A stretch of 64,000 bases of DNA from the NCBI GenBank assembly GCA_946406115.1, contig OX291544.1, positions 1,364,001-1,428,000 on the forward strand, written 5' to 3'. The translations under genes and the position numbers were made by a program. Below the pieces are notes generated by a model that did no database searches, had not been told where the DNA came from, and saw only the letters and a list, made by a program, of their open reading frames with translations. Below, one piece after another: positions 20,299 through 31,348 of the stretch. The stretch is from Apoda limacodes (taxonomy: Eukaryota > Arthropoda > Insecta > Lepidoptera > Limacodidae). How positions within the stretch are numbered: position 1 is the stretch's first letter; each line of letters starts with the position of its first letter.

Positions 20299-20950
20299 CA
20301 GTGGAGCGTCGATTATCCGAACGTTGCTCAACCGAACGACCGCTTATCCGAACTACTACGCCAGCCTGACCCGCGCGTGCCTCTCTCCCGCTTTCCGCGC
20401 TACAGTGCTTGCGCACGTGTCGCGACTTGTTGACTTGTTAATTCTACTCGTATGTAGCATCAGTCGGCGCTCAAAACGAGGGACTTCCGGGACACCACAC
20501 CGGTTAGAGTCTTGGCTAACCCTTCTTACAGTCCTGATCTGGCACCGTGGGACTTCTTTTTATTCCATATAATGATAATTTAGCTGTAAGGGATACAGTT
20601 GTCATCGCCGGAAGACGCGCTAGCAGCGTTCGAGGAGGCCGCTAAAGAGGCGTCTGCGGTGGACTAGAAAAAAAGTTTCAAAAGTTGATTCAGACGCATG
20701 AAACTTTGAATACAGGCTGGTGGAGAGTACTTTGAAAAGATTTAATTAATTATTTTATCCATAGAAGTTAGTATTTTAGTTCCTCAAAACTTTCTGAGTG
20801 TCCCATGTAAATGTAAATATAGTTTTCATTTACCTGTACGTAAATTTGTATGGCTTAATCAATATACATATAGGTAGTTCGGTTATCCGAAAATACCGGT
20901 TTTCCGAACACCCATGTCCCCCAATTAGTTCGGATAATCGACGCTCTACC
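20299..20950. mobile_element. pogo/Tigger-like DNA transposon remnant with terminal inverted repeats
   Basis: The left end CAGTGGAGCGTCGATTATCC follows a TA at 20297-20298. The right end (20929-20950), read in reverse, is GTAGAGCGTCGATTATCCGA. Both ends show repeated TTATCCGAA motifs, typical of pogo/Tigger termini. The right boundary is softer because the expected CAG is mutated. No pogo transposase is left. A mariner piece lies within. Confidence 0.65.
20510..20818 (+). pseudogene. mariner transposase C-terminal fragment, nested
   Basis: NPSYSPDLAPWDFF (read with one shift, about 20515-20565) is the third-catalytic-Asp region of mariner transposases (SPDLAP.D). It is followed by remains of the C-terminus (ASSVRGG.. 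/ FEEA) and a 3' UTR ending CTTTCTGAGTGTCCCATGTA, a likely mariner inverted repeat. There are several frameshifts. The upstream part of the transposase is absent. Confidence 0.75.
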
Positions 20951-21160
20951 TTTAATTTTAAGTTGTAGAACTTGTGCCTATTTTTATGTCCCCTCAGATT
21001 AATTAAATCATTGTAATTTAGGGCTCCCTTAGGTCCCCTTAGAAGACATTGAACAGACAGACGTGGTCCATGTAGGTACAACAAAACTACATACCAATTG
21101 AGGTAAGTCGCCTTGTAGTTTTTTATTTGGGTTACATTTTACCCTGTCATCTAAGACAAG

Positions 21161-21304
21161 AACAACTACATTTAAACATTTTAGAAGATTCGTCATTTCG
21201 CCACCATATTTGGCAACAAACGCGCTTGCAGCATTGTACAGATACACTCACATAAACGAAAACACAACATTCACGCCCCAGACTACTCACGTGTCATCGC
21301 GGAT
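21161..21304 (-). repeat. Inverted repeat arm (family R15)
   Basis: About 140 bp, reverse complement of 22307-22449 at roughly 80% identity. Shared blocks include GGCAACAAACGCGCTTGCAG and GACTACTCACGT. The arms enclose about 1 kb. Confidence 0.85.
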
Positions 21305-21469
21305 TATAAAACTGTTTTCCACCTGCGTCACATTCAAACCTAGTTGTTTGCGGCTGGTTCAAAACAACGTGATTCTCCAATTTTTAAATTTTAATAAATT
21401 ACTGAATCGTTTGCAAATTTTCAAACTTATTTTAATTTACTTTTTTGCATTTTTATTTCTTATCTTTAT

Positions 21470-21652
21470 ATATATAATTCTACTGCACGTGTGTATGTCT
21501 CTGTACTGCTCCTTAACGGCTGGACCTATTGGAATGATTTTTTTTGTAAGCATTTGGGTGGTGCCCTGGATGGTTTAGATTCACAAATCAGCCCGGCAGA
21601 TGGCGCTGAAGTCGGATGCAGAAAAACGTCTGCCCGGTCAGCTAGTATATAA
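21470..21652 (+). repeat. Helitron-like dispersed repeat
   Basis: A start like TATATATATAATTCTACTGCACGTGTGTATGTC and an end GGCAGATGGCGCTGAA..GTCTGCCCGGTCAGCTAGT match a common non-autonomous insect repeat ending CTAGT. Confidence 0.55.
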
Positions 21653-22306
21653 CAATATAATAGCATAAATATTCAGTTTGGTTTGGGCGCCAATATTGGA
21701 CTGGTAAGGTCGTTTCTTGTTTAATAGGAAATAAAATCTCGAATTTCGAATGACGAAACGTTGTCTCTGTGCTATTTGAATGAGACGTTGAAGATTCTAT
21801 CGGTCCATTGTTTCCATCATCTGCTGTCCGGCTGGTCTGGAGTCTTGTTAATACTCTGGCATCCTGTTGTCCAGTCCAGTACTTGGAATGTATAACCTGG
21901 AATCCTGTTGGACAAAGGTCGGCATTAGAGACCAACTTGGAACTCCAATCACGACTAATGTCACGTCCTGCTTTCTTGCCTTTATCAGCTCGGATCTGCT
22001 CACCGTTTCTCAAGAAAATCAGATCGTGAAAATTGATAGCGAAGGAAGGAAAGGAATTTTGAAAAATAAACCAAAGATGGGTACGTATAGGAAACTAAAA
22101 TGCAATAAAAATATACATGAAAATGATGAGCTATTACAAACGATTCGGTAATCAAATTGACTAAGCCAAATTTGGGTTCCTTTATTAAAATTTAAATATT
22201 CGTGAGAGAGAAGCACGTAACATTTTCTTTCCGACCGGCGTGGGCCAGCCTCAAACAAATAGGTTTGAGTGAGGCGCGCTCCACCGAAAAAAAACCACTT
22301 TTATAT
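21653..22306 (-). other. Possible LTR-retrotransposon leader, uncertain
   Basis: On the minus strand TGGCGCCCAAACC (about 21693-21681) resembles a primer-binding site of an LTR element, and upstream (to 22200) there is AATAAA. There are no paired LTRs or recognisable gag, and the 123-codon open frame 21642-22013 has no motif. Low support. Confidence 0.25.
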
Positions 22307-22560
22307 CCTCGGTAATACGTGAGTAGTCGGGGGGAGTGAATGTAGTGTGTTGGTTTGTGTGAGTGTATCTAAAATGCTGCAAGCGCGTTTGTTGCCAAAA
22401 ATAGTGACGAAATAAAGAATTTCCTAGAATGTTTAAATGTAGTAGTTATTTTAAGGGTCTTATTGCGAAAGTAGTGCTCAAATTACAGAAGGTATTTATT
22501 AACGAAACGAAGATTTCGAGAGGTAATACTATTTAATATTTAAATAGATAACGAGATGTT
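22307..22560 (+). repeat. Inverted repeat arm plus extension (family R15)
   Basis: 22307-22449 pairs with 21161-21304; 22440-22560 is the reverse complement of 15250-15345. The two matches overlap end to end, so the family unit is at least 250 bp and the copies at 21161 and 15250 are different parts of it. Confidence 0.75.
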
Positions 22561-23930
22561 TAGTTTAGTTTATATATTAAAAAAAAATTAAAAAATATTA
22601 TTAGATAATATTCACGCATTCGACCGTTAAGGCTCGGATAGTTACGTGACGATAGAGTGGGAGATATAGACCAAGTCCACGAGCGGGCGCGCGCTGCGCA
22701 CTCGTGATGCGTCACCCGTCTCCTATTCTTCGCGTGACACACCGCTTGCTTTTGCAGTGTACGGGCTCCACCTATATACCATCAGTGAAACGTGGATATT
22801 ACGGGGATACGTTCGTAACATCTTTGACTACCCCTTCGGGGATAAGTGTGAGCGTTACGATGTTTATTTTATTTACTTGCTATGAACTAGCCCGGTGGAG
22901 CAGTAATGGCTGCATCTGTCAACTGCATTGTCAGTTGAAAAAAAAAACGGTTCAATGTATGAGTGACAATGCCGTACTTTCATTGTTATCGAATTTAATT
23001 GCAAATTAAACTATTAAAAAAAATATTGGATTTAGGCTTTATTATCTATATGTATAGTTATATAAAAATGTTACCATGTTTGTTTGTTTCGTGCCATTGC
23101 GTTGAACCTTTGGCGAGCTTTAGTGCCCAAGGTCGCCGGGAAGGTTTCTGAATAAGTTCAATTAAAACGGAAAGGATAAAAAGGGAAAAAAGGGATAGAG
23201 GAAAAACAGGTTATTTATTTTTTTTTCACAACAGGTTTTCACATAACACATATGATATTCGCAGCAATAATAATCGGTATTAATGATCAATTATAAACAT
23301 CGTTCCCGCCACAGACCTAAGATTTTTACGCTACGCTAAAGACCAACACAGCGAGGAAAAGAGATATACTTATTACATGAACGCTGCACGAGAGAAAAAG
23401 AGACATAACCATATCTAATATCTTCATTATTTTTTGAGAAGAAGCCCGTATGAGCCCGCTTGTTTTTTGACATCTTGTGTGTTCTTGATTATTAGGTGAA
23501 TCCTGACAATAAAGGATTTAAAAGTTAAGTGCTTAGGTATGGTGTCTTGTTGCATAATTAATTGTTACGTCACAGGAAGAAATAGCCCGGACAATCATAT
23601 TTTTCACAGGTAAATACGAAATTCTCTCGCTTTTTTTTTAAACCATATTTTGTCGCATTTCTGTTAAAAATTGGCTCAGAAATAGTTTTTACGTTATTAT
23701 ATTGATTTTCTTTGTAAAACGTGGTATTGTCTTATATAGAATGGTTCTAATTAATGTTGTTCTAAGTGAAATTGTAAAATGTTTGGTTACGGTAGGGTTT
23801 GCAAAACGATGACGTCATAAGAATTAGTATATTGATAATTTTTCCCGTAATTATTTATCAACATCCAGCGTAATTTAATTTTAATAATATTTCTTACAAA
23901 TATTACTTGAGCGCACGTGGTAGTCTTATT
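22561..23930. other. No established gene
   Basis: A stretch at 22757-22855 has an acceptor-like TTGCTTTTGCAG, an open frame and a GTGAGC donor-like site, but no recognisable protein. The rest is AT-rich with a dispersed GGGAAGGTTTCTGAA block at 23137. Confidence 0.4.
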
Positions 23931-24510
23931 TTATAGGGTTCTGTAGCCAAATGGCAAAAACGAACCCTTGTAAACTCGTCATGTCCGTCCGTATGTCATA
24001 TCCTTCTAACTCCGCCGCATTTGCATCGATTCTAATAAAATTTTACAGGATGTTTAACATAAAAATGGAGATTTTTTTTATTAGGGGTGGCTTTTTCACG
24101 CAACCCCATCTGCTGGGGTATCGTTAGATAGGGCTTCAAAAATGCAATTGAGGTTTGTTAATATAACTCGCGAGTTACAAGCTCTAAAAGTTGAAAATTT
24201 TCGGTCCCGCTCTTCTAACTTTTAAACCGCGTATTATTTAAATCTGAAAAAAAATCGCGATGGCGAATGTAGTTTTGATTTTTGACCACCGGGTCAGAAA
24301 AATTTGGTGCACTATAAATTGCTCGCTTGGAGCGTAGTGCATATCTTAAACTACAGATGGCACTTTACATACTTGATAGAATAGATAAAAGAGTACGTAA
24401 AGTCTAAGTTCTGTTTTATCGTACAAAAAGAGCGCGATCGTTGCATTTAATGACATAACGAAGCATATCGCCCGTGGGTTTTATAAACTCCCGCTTTACC
24501 TTGAGGTAAG
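23931..24510. repeat. Dispersed repeat (GGGTTCTGTAGCC / GTCCGTCCGT type)
   Basis: TAGGGTTCTGTAGCCAAATGGCAAAAACG, GTCCGTCCGTATGTC and the CAACCCCATCTGCTGGGGTATC block follow the usual order of a lepidopteran non-autonomous repeat. Its far end is not sharply defined. Confidence 0.5.
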
Positions 24511-25257
24511 AAAAAGCCCGTGGCAGTAATGAAGGTCTTAGCACCCTTTTTACCAGCATGTACTAGCCAGCACTCTAGAAGGAATTTTACTATTGAACAC
24601 TTGCTTTAATTTTACATATCAACTTGCGTGTGATGGATTATTGTGCTTTAGATGATAATCTTAAATAAAAAATATGTATAAAAAATTGATAAAATACTTA
24701 ATTGATAATTGAATTAATTGAATGATGTGTAAAATCATATTGTATGAAGTTTTACACAATGCATTAGACATCTGTAGTCTTATTTTTAAGATTCAAACAC
24801 TATTAACAATATTACAGTTCTTGCATTCCCCTAAAGCAAATTCCCCAAATCGTAAATCATTAGGTAATTTAATAAAACTGCTTATGTATTTTGTTTACTT
24901 GGGAACATTCCCTTAACCTTTTTAATGTTTGCAGAAATATTTCCACCATTACATCACATCGCTAAACATAACAGGCAAAAATATATTGATAATGCACAAT
25001 GTCGATAGTGTACTCAGACTACACTGTTCTCAACCTACATGAAGACAGTTACTAACACTTACGCATTTTTTTTTGGTATCATCAGTAAGCTGACATTGTG
25101 TAACTTTCAAATTCTATATCTATGGTCCCAGCACTAGGCCTGTTACTTTGACAGCTGTCGCAGAACTCAAGTCATCGGCTAAATAAAAAGTTAAGGTTTT
25201 TTGATGTTAAATTAATCGTAAATGTTTTTTTGAGATATCTATTTAATTACCGCTTGT
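24511..25257. other. No recognisable gene
   Basis: AT-rich DNA, no motif-bearing open frames. Confidence 0.5.
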
Positions 25258-25487
25258 GGTAGTTAGTGTATCTTAATTTTGTAGTTAGTATTTAAAGTGA
25301 TTTATAATTGGAAAATATCATTATACGCAGAAAAATCCTATTTTGTATTTATTATTTGAAGAGATTAAAAAATTGGAAAATACCATTATACACAGAAAAA
25401 CCCTATCTTGTAGTTAGTATTTAAAGAGATTAAAAAATTGGAAAATATCGTCATACACAGAAAAAACCTATTTTGTAGCTAGTATTC
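25258..25487 (+). repeat. 64-bp minisatellite, left block
   Basis: Units of about 64 bp containing TTGGAAAATATC, ATACACAGAAAAA, CTATTTTGTAGTTAGTATTT and GAAGAGATTAAAA; about 3.5 units before interruption by L1a copy A at about 25490. The same unit resumes at 29356. Confidence 0.92.
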
Positions 25488-25489
25488 AG

Positions 25490-27955
25490 CAGTAGTAGGG
25501 ATCACTTAATCTCCGCCCTGGGAGGCTGATCCGCCAGCCTGTGTAAAGTATCTGAAGTGGTAGTCGTGCCGGAGAAGGAGACCGGAGTGGACCCGGCTAC
25601 TACAACAGAGGGGGATCAGGGGCCCTTCCGCCCGCCGTGTCAGCAACCGTATCATCTGTGTTGAGCTTCGGCAGTCTTAGTACTGCAACTTTTTGTCTTC
25701 TAAGCTGTCTGTGCAGTGAATCCTCATCCTTAGTCTAAGTAACGTCATACAAAATGGCCAGAAATAGAAAAAAGAAAAGAGTTTTTATAGCGGAGTAGCC
25801 GCTATAACCACATATAATGTGGATTTTTGCAACATCAGGGGTATTCACGCAAATCTTAACGCAGTCCACCACCATCTCGAAACTGCGCAGTCGACCATTC
25901 TTTTTCTAACGGAGACGCAGATATCCTGCCCGGCCGACACATCATACCTTCACTATCCCGGCTACAAACTCGAACACAATTTTATGAGTCGTGCCGGTGT
26001 ATGTATGTTCGTCCGGGAGGATATCTGCTGTCATAGCCTTGAAGACAGGGACCTGTCGATATTGTGGGTGCGCGTAGATTACGGCGGCCATACCCGTATC
26101 TATGCGTGCCTATACAGGTCTCATAGCGGTGACATGGACGTAACTCGACTCTTCACGCACCTGAGTTCGACGACTGACAAAGTTCTAGAGCAATATCCCA
26201 CAGCAGAACTAGTTATTTTGGGAGACTTTAACGCCCACCATCGCGAGTGGCTCAGTCTACGAACCAATAACTATGCTGGGATATCTGCTCATGAATTTGC
26301 TCTGACCTATGGATTCTCTCAGCTGGTACTTTCTCCATCGAGAATACCAGATATAGAGAAACATACGAGCTCCTTACTGGACCTTCTGCTGACTACTCGT
26401 CCGGACGGATACTCCGTCTCAGTGGATGCGCCTCTTGGCTCCTCGGACCACTGTCTCGTTCGAACTCAAGTGTCATGCACACAACCCGATCCTTCTGGGC
26501 GAACTAATTGGCGTCGTGTGTGGCACTATAAGTCGGCAGACTGGGATAGATTACGAGAATTTTCCGCAACGTACCCGTGGAGGCAGATCTGCTTTAACTC
26601 ATAAGATCCTGAAGCAAAATGCATATGAGGCTTGGACCACGGCTCGTTATAATAAGGATCCGAATATTTCTGAGTTAAAACGCAAATTAAATGCTGCCTC
26701 GAGGTTCAGTAAGAAAGCAACTGCCAGAGCAAAATTCCAATTCATCGGCAAAATAGGTGGGCGACTTGCGAGCTATCCTTCTGGGAGACGTGCTTTCTGG
26801 TCGCTTGCCAAAGCTGCCGAAGTGAACCAGTCGTCGTTACCATCACTGCGAAAGACCGATGGTGACTTGGCCCATAGTGCTAAAGAGAAAGCTGATCTAC
26901 TGGGCAGTCTCTTTGCCTCGAACTCGAACATGAACGATGAAGGTGCTGTACCACCTACTGTACCGTGGTGCGATAAGACCATGCCGGAAATCTCCATAAC
27001 GCAGCGGAAGGTCAGGCGGGCGTTGCTTTCTTTAGACGTTCATAAGTCGAGTGGGCCAGACGGTATACCAGCAGTGGTGCTTAAGCAGTGTGCTCCTGAG
27101 TTATGTCCTGTACTCACGCGCCTCTTCGCGCTTTCCTACCACACTAGGCAATGTCCGTCTTCATGGAAGACTGCGAATGTGCACCCGGTGCCCAAAAAGG
27201 GCGATAGATCAGATCCATCACTACAGGCCTATCGCTATTACCTCTCTCCTCTCTAAGGTGATGGAGCGTGTGATCAACACACAGCTTCTAAGATACCTAG
27301 AAGTACACGATCTGGTCAGTGACCGTCAATATGGCTTTCGCCACGGTCGCTCGACTGGTGACCTTCTAGTGTATCTCACACCGATGGGCACTAGCCATTG
27401 AGAGTCAGGGGGAGGCATTGGCATGTAGCCTGGACATACCGAAGGCGTTCGATCGGGTCTGGCACCGGTGTCTTCTATCGAAGTTGCCATCTTACGGAGT
27501 GCCCGAGGGTTTGTGCAAATGTGTGGCTAGCTTTTTGTCCGGCAGACGCATACGAATCGTAGTTGACGGTAGTTGCTCTGATAGCATGGACATTAATGCT
27601 GGTGACCCGCAAGGCTCTGTGCTGTCTCCTACGCTGTTTCTACTGCATATCAATGACATGTTGGACATCAACAACATACATTGCTATGCAGATGATAGTA
27701 CTGGAGACGCTTTTTACACGGGTCGTGCTAACATCCCTCGTTCCGCTGTGGAGGAAAACCGCGGAGAACTTGTGTCTCAAATCGAGACCACACTGTCCCA
27801 GATCTCTGACTGGGTACGGGTAAACTTGGTCCGATTCAAACCTACAAAGACACAAGTGTGCGCGTTCACCGCTAAGAAAACTCCATTCATTGTAGTCCCA
27901 CAATTTCAGAACACTCCCCTCTCCATCTCCAAGAGCATTGGGATCCTTGGTGTTG
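25490..27955 (+). mobile_element. LINE family L1a, copy A
   Basis: Starts in the 5' leader (GGATCACTTAATCTCCGCCC at 25500), then ORF2 from about 25754. It stops inside the RT C-terminal region at GGGATCCTTGGTGT and joins directly to the 5' leader of copy B. The 5' leader matches the minus-strand copy at 34046-34310. Confidence 0.93.
25754..27955 (+). pseudogene. L1a ORF2 copy A
   Basis: Shows the full endonuclease that copy 1 lacks: LTETQI (Glu) near 25905, VILGDFNAHH (Asp, Asn) near 26215, and SSDHCLV (Asp, His) near 26445. The RT has GPDGIP, PKAFDRVW and YADDSTGDAF near 27685. Lesions: shift at the start (GCGGAGTAG near 25790), a deletion of about 135 bp at 26602 joining CTCATAAGATCCTGA to AGCAAAATG, and shifts near 27230 and 27385. 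It retains the RT finger segment (27205-27310) that copy 1 lost. The protein ends where copy B's leader begins. Confidence 0.9.
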
Positions 27956-29351
27956 TCCTCTAAGCTGTCTGTGCAGTGAATCCTCATCCTTAGTCTTAGT
28001 AACTTTTTTTATATATTATGGCCATGAAAACAAAAAAGAAAAGAGTTTGTACAGCGGCTACTCCATCCACATATAATGTGGATTTTTGCAACATTAGGGG
28101 TATTCACGCAAATCTTAACGCAGTCCACCACCTTCTCGAAACTGCGCAGTCGACCATTCTTTTTCTAACGGAGACGCAGATATCCTGCCCGGCCGACACA
28201 TCATACCTTCACTATCTCGGCTACAAACTCGAACACAATTTTATGAGTCGTGCCGGTGTATGTATGTTCGTCCGGGAGGATATATATATATCTGCTGTCA
28301 CCGCCTTCATAGCCTTGAAGACAGGGACCTGTCGATATTGTGGGTGCGCGTAGATTACGGCGGCCATACCCGTATCTATGCGTGCCTATACAGGTCTCAT
28401 AGCGGTGACATGGACGTAACTCGACTCTTCACGCACCTGAGTTCGACGACTGACAAAGTTCTAGAGCAATATCCCACAGCAAAACTAGTTATTTTGGGAG
28501 ACTTTAACGCCCACCATCGCGAGTGGCTCAGTCTACAAACCAATAACTATGCTGGGATATCTGCTCATACAACTTGACACAAGTGTGCGCGTTCACCGCT
28601 AAGAAAACTCCATTCATTGTAGTCCCACAATTTCAGAACACTCCTCTCTCCATCTCCAAGAGCATTGGGATCCTTGGTGTCGACATCTCCAGCGATGTTC
28701 AGTTCCGAGATCATTTACAAGATAAGGTGAAGCTGGCGTCCAAAAAACTTGCGTGTACTCAACAGAGTGAAGCAGTACTTCACGTCGGGGCAAAGGTTGT
28801 TACTTTACAAGTCGCAAATTCGGCCCCATATGGAGTACTGCTGCCATCTCTGGGCAGGTGCACCCGGATACCAGCGTGGCCCTTTTGACTCGGTTCAACG
28901 ACGGGCTGTGAGAATTGTCGACGATTCCAAACTCACTTGCGGTATCGAGCCCTTAAGTCTGAGGAGAGACTTTGCCTCACTGTGTGTTCTACCGCTATGG
29001 GTTGTGTTCTGAGGAATTGTTCAAAATGATGCCCACGGCTACTTTCTACCATCGCACCGCTCGTCATCGGCAGGGAATTCATTCTCACACTTTAGAACCT
29101 AAATGGTCGCGTACAGTGCGGTTTCAGAGAAACTTCCTCCCGCGAACGCTTGGGTTGTGGAATGAGCTCCCTGCCAAGGTTTTCTCTAAGGACTACAGTA
29201 TGGGGTTCTTCAAAAAAGAAGTTATTAGATTTCTGAAGGGTCGGCAACGCGCGAGTGATGCCCCTGGTGTTGCAAGCGTCCATAGGCTACGGTGACCGCT
29301 TACCATCAGGCGGACCGTAGGCTTGTTTGCCACCTTAGTGGTATACAAAAA
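27955..29351 (+). mobile_element. LINE family L1a, copy B, with internal deletion
   Basis: Begins in the 5' leader (CTCTAAGCTGTCTGTGCAGT) immediately after copy A's truncated RT and reads ATG at 28018. At 28568 the endonuclease jumps to the RT C-terminus (ACACAAGTGTGCGCG), skipping the segment equivalent to about 26295-27850 of copy A. It ends with the family 3' tail and an A-run at about 29345. The first 105 bp after the jump (28575-28680) repeat what copy A has at 27850-27955. Confidence 0.92.
28018..29295 (+). pseudogene. L1a ORF2 copy B, deleted
   Basis: Opens MAMKTKKKRV and VDFCNIRGIHANLNAVHH, the natural N-terminus of this endonuclease. It carries LTETQI and LGDFNAHH but loses the SDH motif and the whole catalytic RT to the internal deletion. 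The C-terminal region continues from VCAFTAKKTPF to the stop near 29295, with a small shift at 28750 (AAACTTGCGTGTACTC has one extra base) and the 9-bp LYN loss at 28990. Confidence 0.9.
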
Positions 29352-29355
29352 AAAA

Positions 29356-30204
29356 ATATCGGAAAATATCACTATACACAGAAAAATCTTATTTTGTCTT
29401 GTTATCTTAATTAAAATAAAAAACCTAAGTATGTTTTTGTTGTTAGTATTTGCAGGGATTAAAAATTTGGAAAATATCATAATACACAGAAAAATCTTAT
29501 TTTGTAGTTAGTATTTGAAGAGATTAGAAATTGGAAAATATCACTATACACAGAAAAATCTTATTTTGTAGTTAGTATTTGAAGAAAAAAAAAATTGAAA
29601 AATATCATTAATCACAGAAAAATCTCATTTTGTAGTCAGTATTTGAAGAGATTAAAAAATTGGAAAATATCGTAATACACAGAAAAATCTTATTTTGTAG
29701 TTAGTATTTGAAGAAATTAAAAATTGAAAAATATCATTAATCACAGAAAAATCTCATTTTGTAGTCAGTATTTGAAGAGATTAAAAAATTGGAAAATATC
29801 GTAATACACAGAAAAAACCTATTTTGTAACTAGTATTTGAAGAGATTATAAATGGGAAAATATCACTATACACAGAAAAATCTTATTTGGTAGTTAAAAT
29901 ATGAAGAGATAAAAATTTGAAAATATCATTTTACACAGAAAAATCTTATTTTGTCTTGTTATCTTAATTAAAATAAAAAACCTATGTTTTTGTTGTTAGT
30001 ATTTGCAGGGATTAAAAATTGGAAAATATCATTATACACAAAAAAATCTTATTTTGTAGTAAGTATTTGAAGAAATTAATAATTGGACAATATCATTATA
30101 CACAGAAAAAACCTATTTTGTAGTTAGTGAAGGGATTAAAAAGTGAAAAATTTCATTACTCACGGAAAAAACTTATTTTGTAGTTAGTATTTGAAGAGAT
30201 TAAA
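29356..30204 (+). repeat. 64-bp minisatellite, right block
   Basis: About 13 units of the same repeat as 25258-25487, ending GAAGAGATTAAAACATTATG. Two units (29385-29460 and 29940-30010) share a variant insertion (CTTGTTATCTTAATTAAAAT), which suggests a longer sub-array was copied as a block. Confidence 0.92.
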
Positions 30205-30573
30205 ACATTATGAATAAACAGCAAATTCTAGAGTCGTGAAAAAAACGTGAAACTGGATGAGATTCTGTTATATGTAGAAAGCAAGCAAATTAATTAATGC
30301 TACTCTTGAAAAAATATATTAGGAACCTTAATTTACCAAAATATAAAATCATTTAGTAATAATACTAAAATCGTTCAAACTTTAAAATATACATTATCTT
30401 TCAGAAAACTTCTGGTCATTAAAATATAGTTTTAAAAAGTAAATATTGTATATTATTTTTTTTATTCTAATCAATTATCAATTTACACGTGCAAATCGGG
30501 AGTTTGTATTAGGAAAATGAGAAATACCAATTATCTAGTCGTGCGATAGTAATTTTACATGTCTGCTATTCAG
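30205..30573. other. AT-rich sequence before the coding exon
   Basis: No open frames of note. The last bases (TGTCTGCTATTCAG, 30560-30573) form the presumed splice acceptor. Confidence 0.4.
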
Positions 30574-30732
30574 GAGCGCGCGAATGACTCTTTGGGCTGG
30601 CGGACGGGCGGAGCGAGTGGAGCGGGCGGGGGCGGAGCGAGCGGAGTGGCGCAGTACCCGCACCTTCAGTGCCCGCCCACTTTCCAGCCCGAGACCTACT
30701 CGCTCTACAAGCCAGACCCCGATCCGCTCTAG
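30574..30732 (+). CDS. Terminal coding exon of a host gene, GC-rich, unrecognised
   Basis: After the acceptor CTGCTATTCAG (AG 30572-30573), 52 codons read ERANDSLGWRTGG, a Gly/Ala/Ser linker, then VAQYPHLQCPPTFQPETYS and LYKPDPDPL, ending at TAG 30730-30732. About 41 of 52 third positions are G or C, against an AT-rich neighbourhood, which is the codon use expected of a conserved host gene and not of the transposons here. The Gly-rich linker followed by a Pro/aromatic tail suggests the C-terminus of a regulatory protein such as a transcription factor, but I do not recognise it. Upstream exons would be on the + strand to the left, with an intron containing the minisatellite and LINEs, or outside the window. 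An ATTAAA at about 30844 could serve as polyadenylation signal. An unspliced reading is also possible. Confidence 0.6.
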   Translation, partial: ERANDSLGWRTGGASGAGGGGASGVAQYPHLQCPPTFQPETYSLYKPDPDPL

Positions 30733-31348
30733 CGTAGGTACGTACGAACCCGGACAGCCCTAAAAGCAATTGTGGATAAGTATTAATTCTAAAATGTCTG
30801 TAATGAGACTGAAGTAAGATTTTTTTAGGAGAAAATTGATTTTATTAAATCTTATTTCTCTTTAAGTCCTAATAGCTTTGGACTACTGCTTCTTCAGTGA
30901 GTTGTGTATTATTTAAACCTAGTTAAGTAAATCCAAAACCTTTTCCCCTAAAGTATATCTACAACGCATACCTCAAAATTCACTTTTGACTTAAGTAAGA
31001 TTATTTAAGGACTTAAATAAGGTATGATTGAATTAACAAAAACTTTTCCAGTTCAACTTAAGCAAAAATTGATTATTTAACGTTTTCAAATAATCTCAAG
31101 TCAAAAATAACACTAAGTACTGTTCATTTTATTTTTCAAGTAAATTTAAGTGATTGATTGCTTGGATGAGTAAGTTCTCATGCTAAATAGTATTAACGGG
31201 ACGATTTTAATCAAAATTTGCCAAGCTGTCTACAAATAATGGAAAAAGTTAAAAAATTAAAAAGATCTGGTAACTTTCGTCAACAAGTACAAAATTATTA
31301 CGTCTAGAAATGCGTCTAGCAGTAAAAGTTCACGAGAAAATGCTGTTA
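30733..31348. other. Possible 3' UTR and spacer
   Basis: AT-rich, contains ATTAAA at about 30844; no other gene seen. The Harbinger-type element begins at 31349. Confidence 0.4.

Noticed and set aside
22757..22855. Plus-strand stretch between TTTTGCAG and GTGAGC, open for 33 codons
   Set aside because: It looks exon-like, but the surrounding sequence resembles dispersed repeats and the peptide has no recognisable motif.
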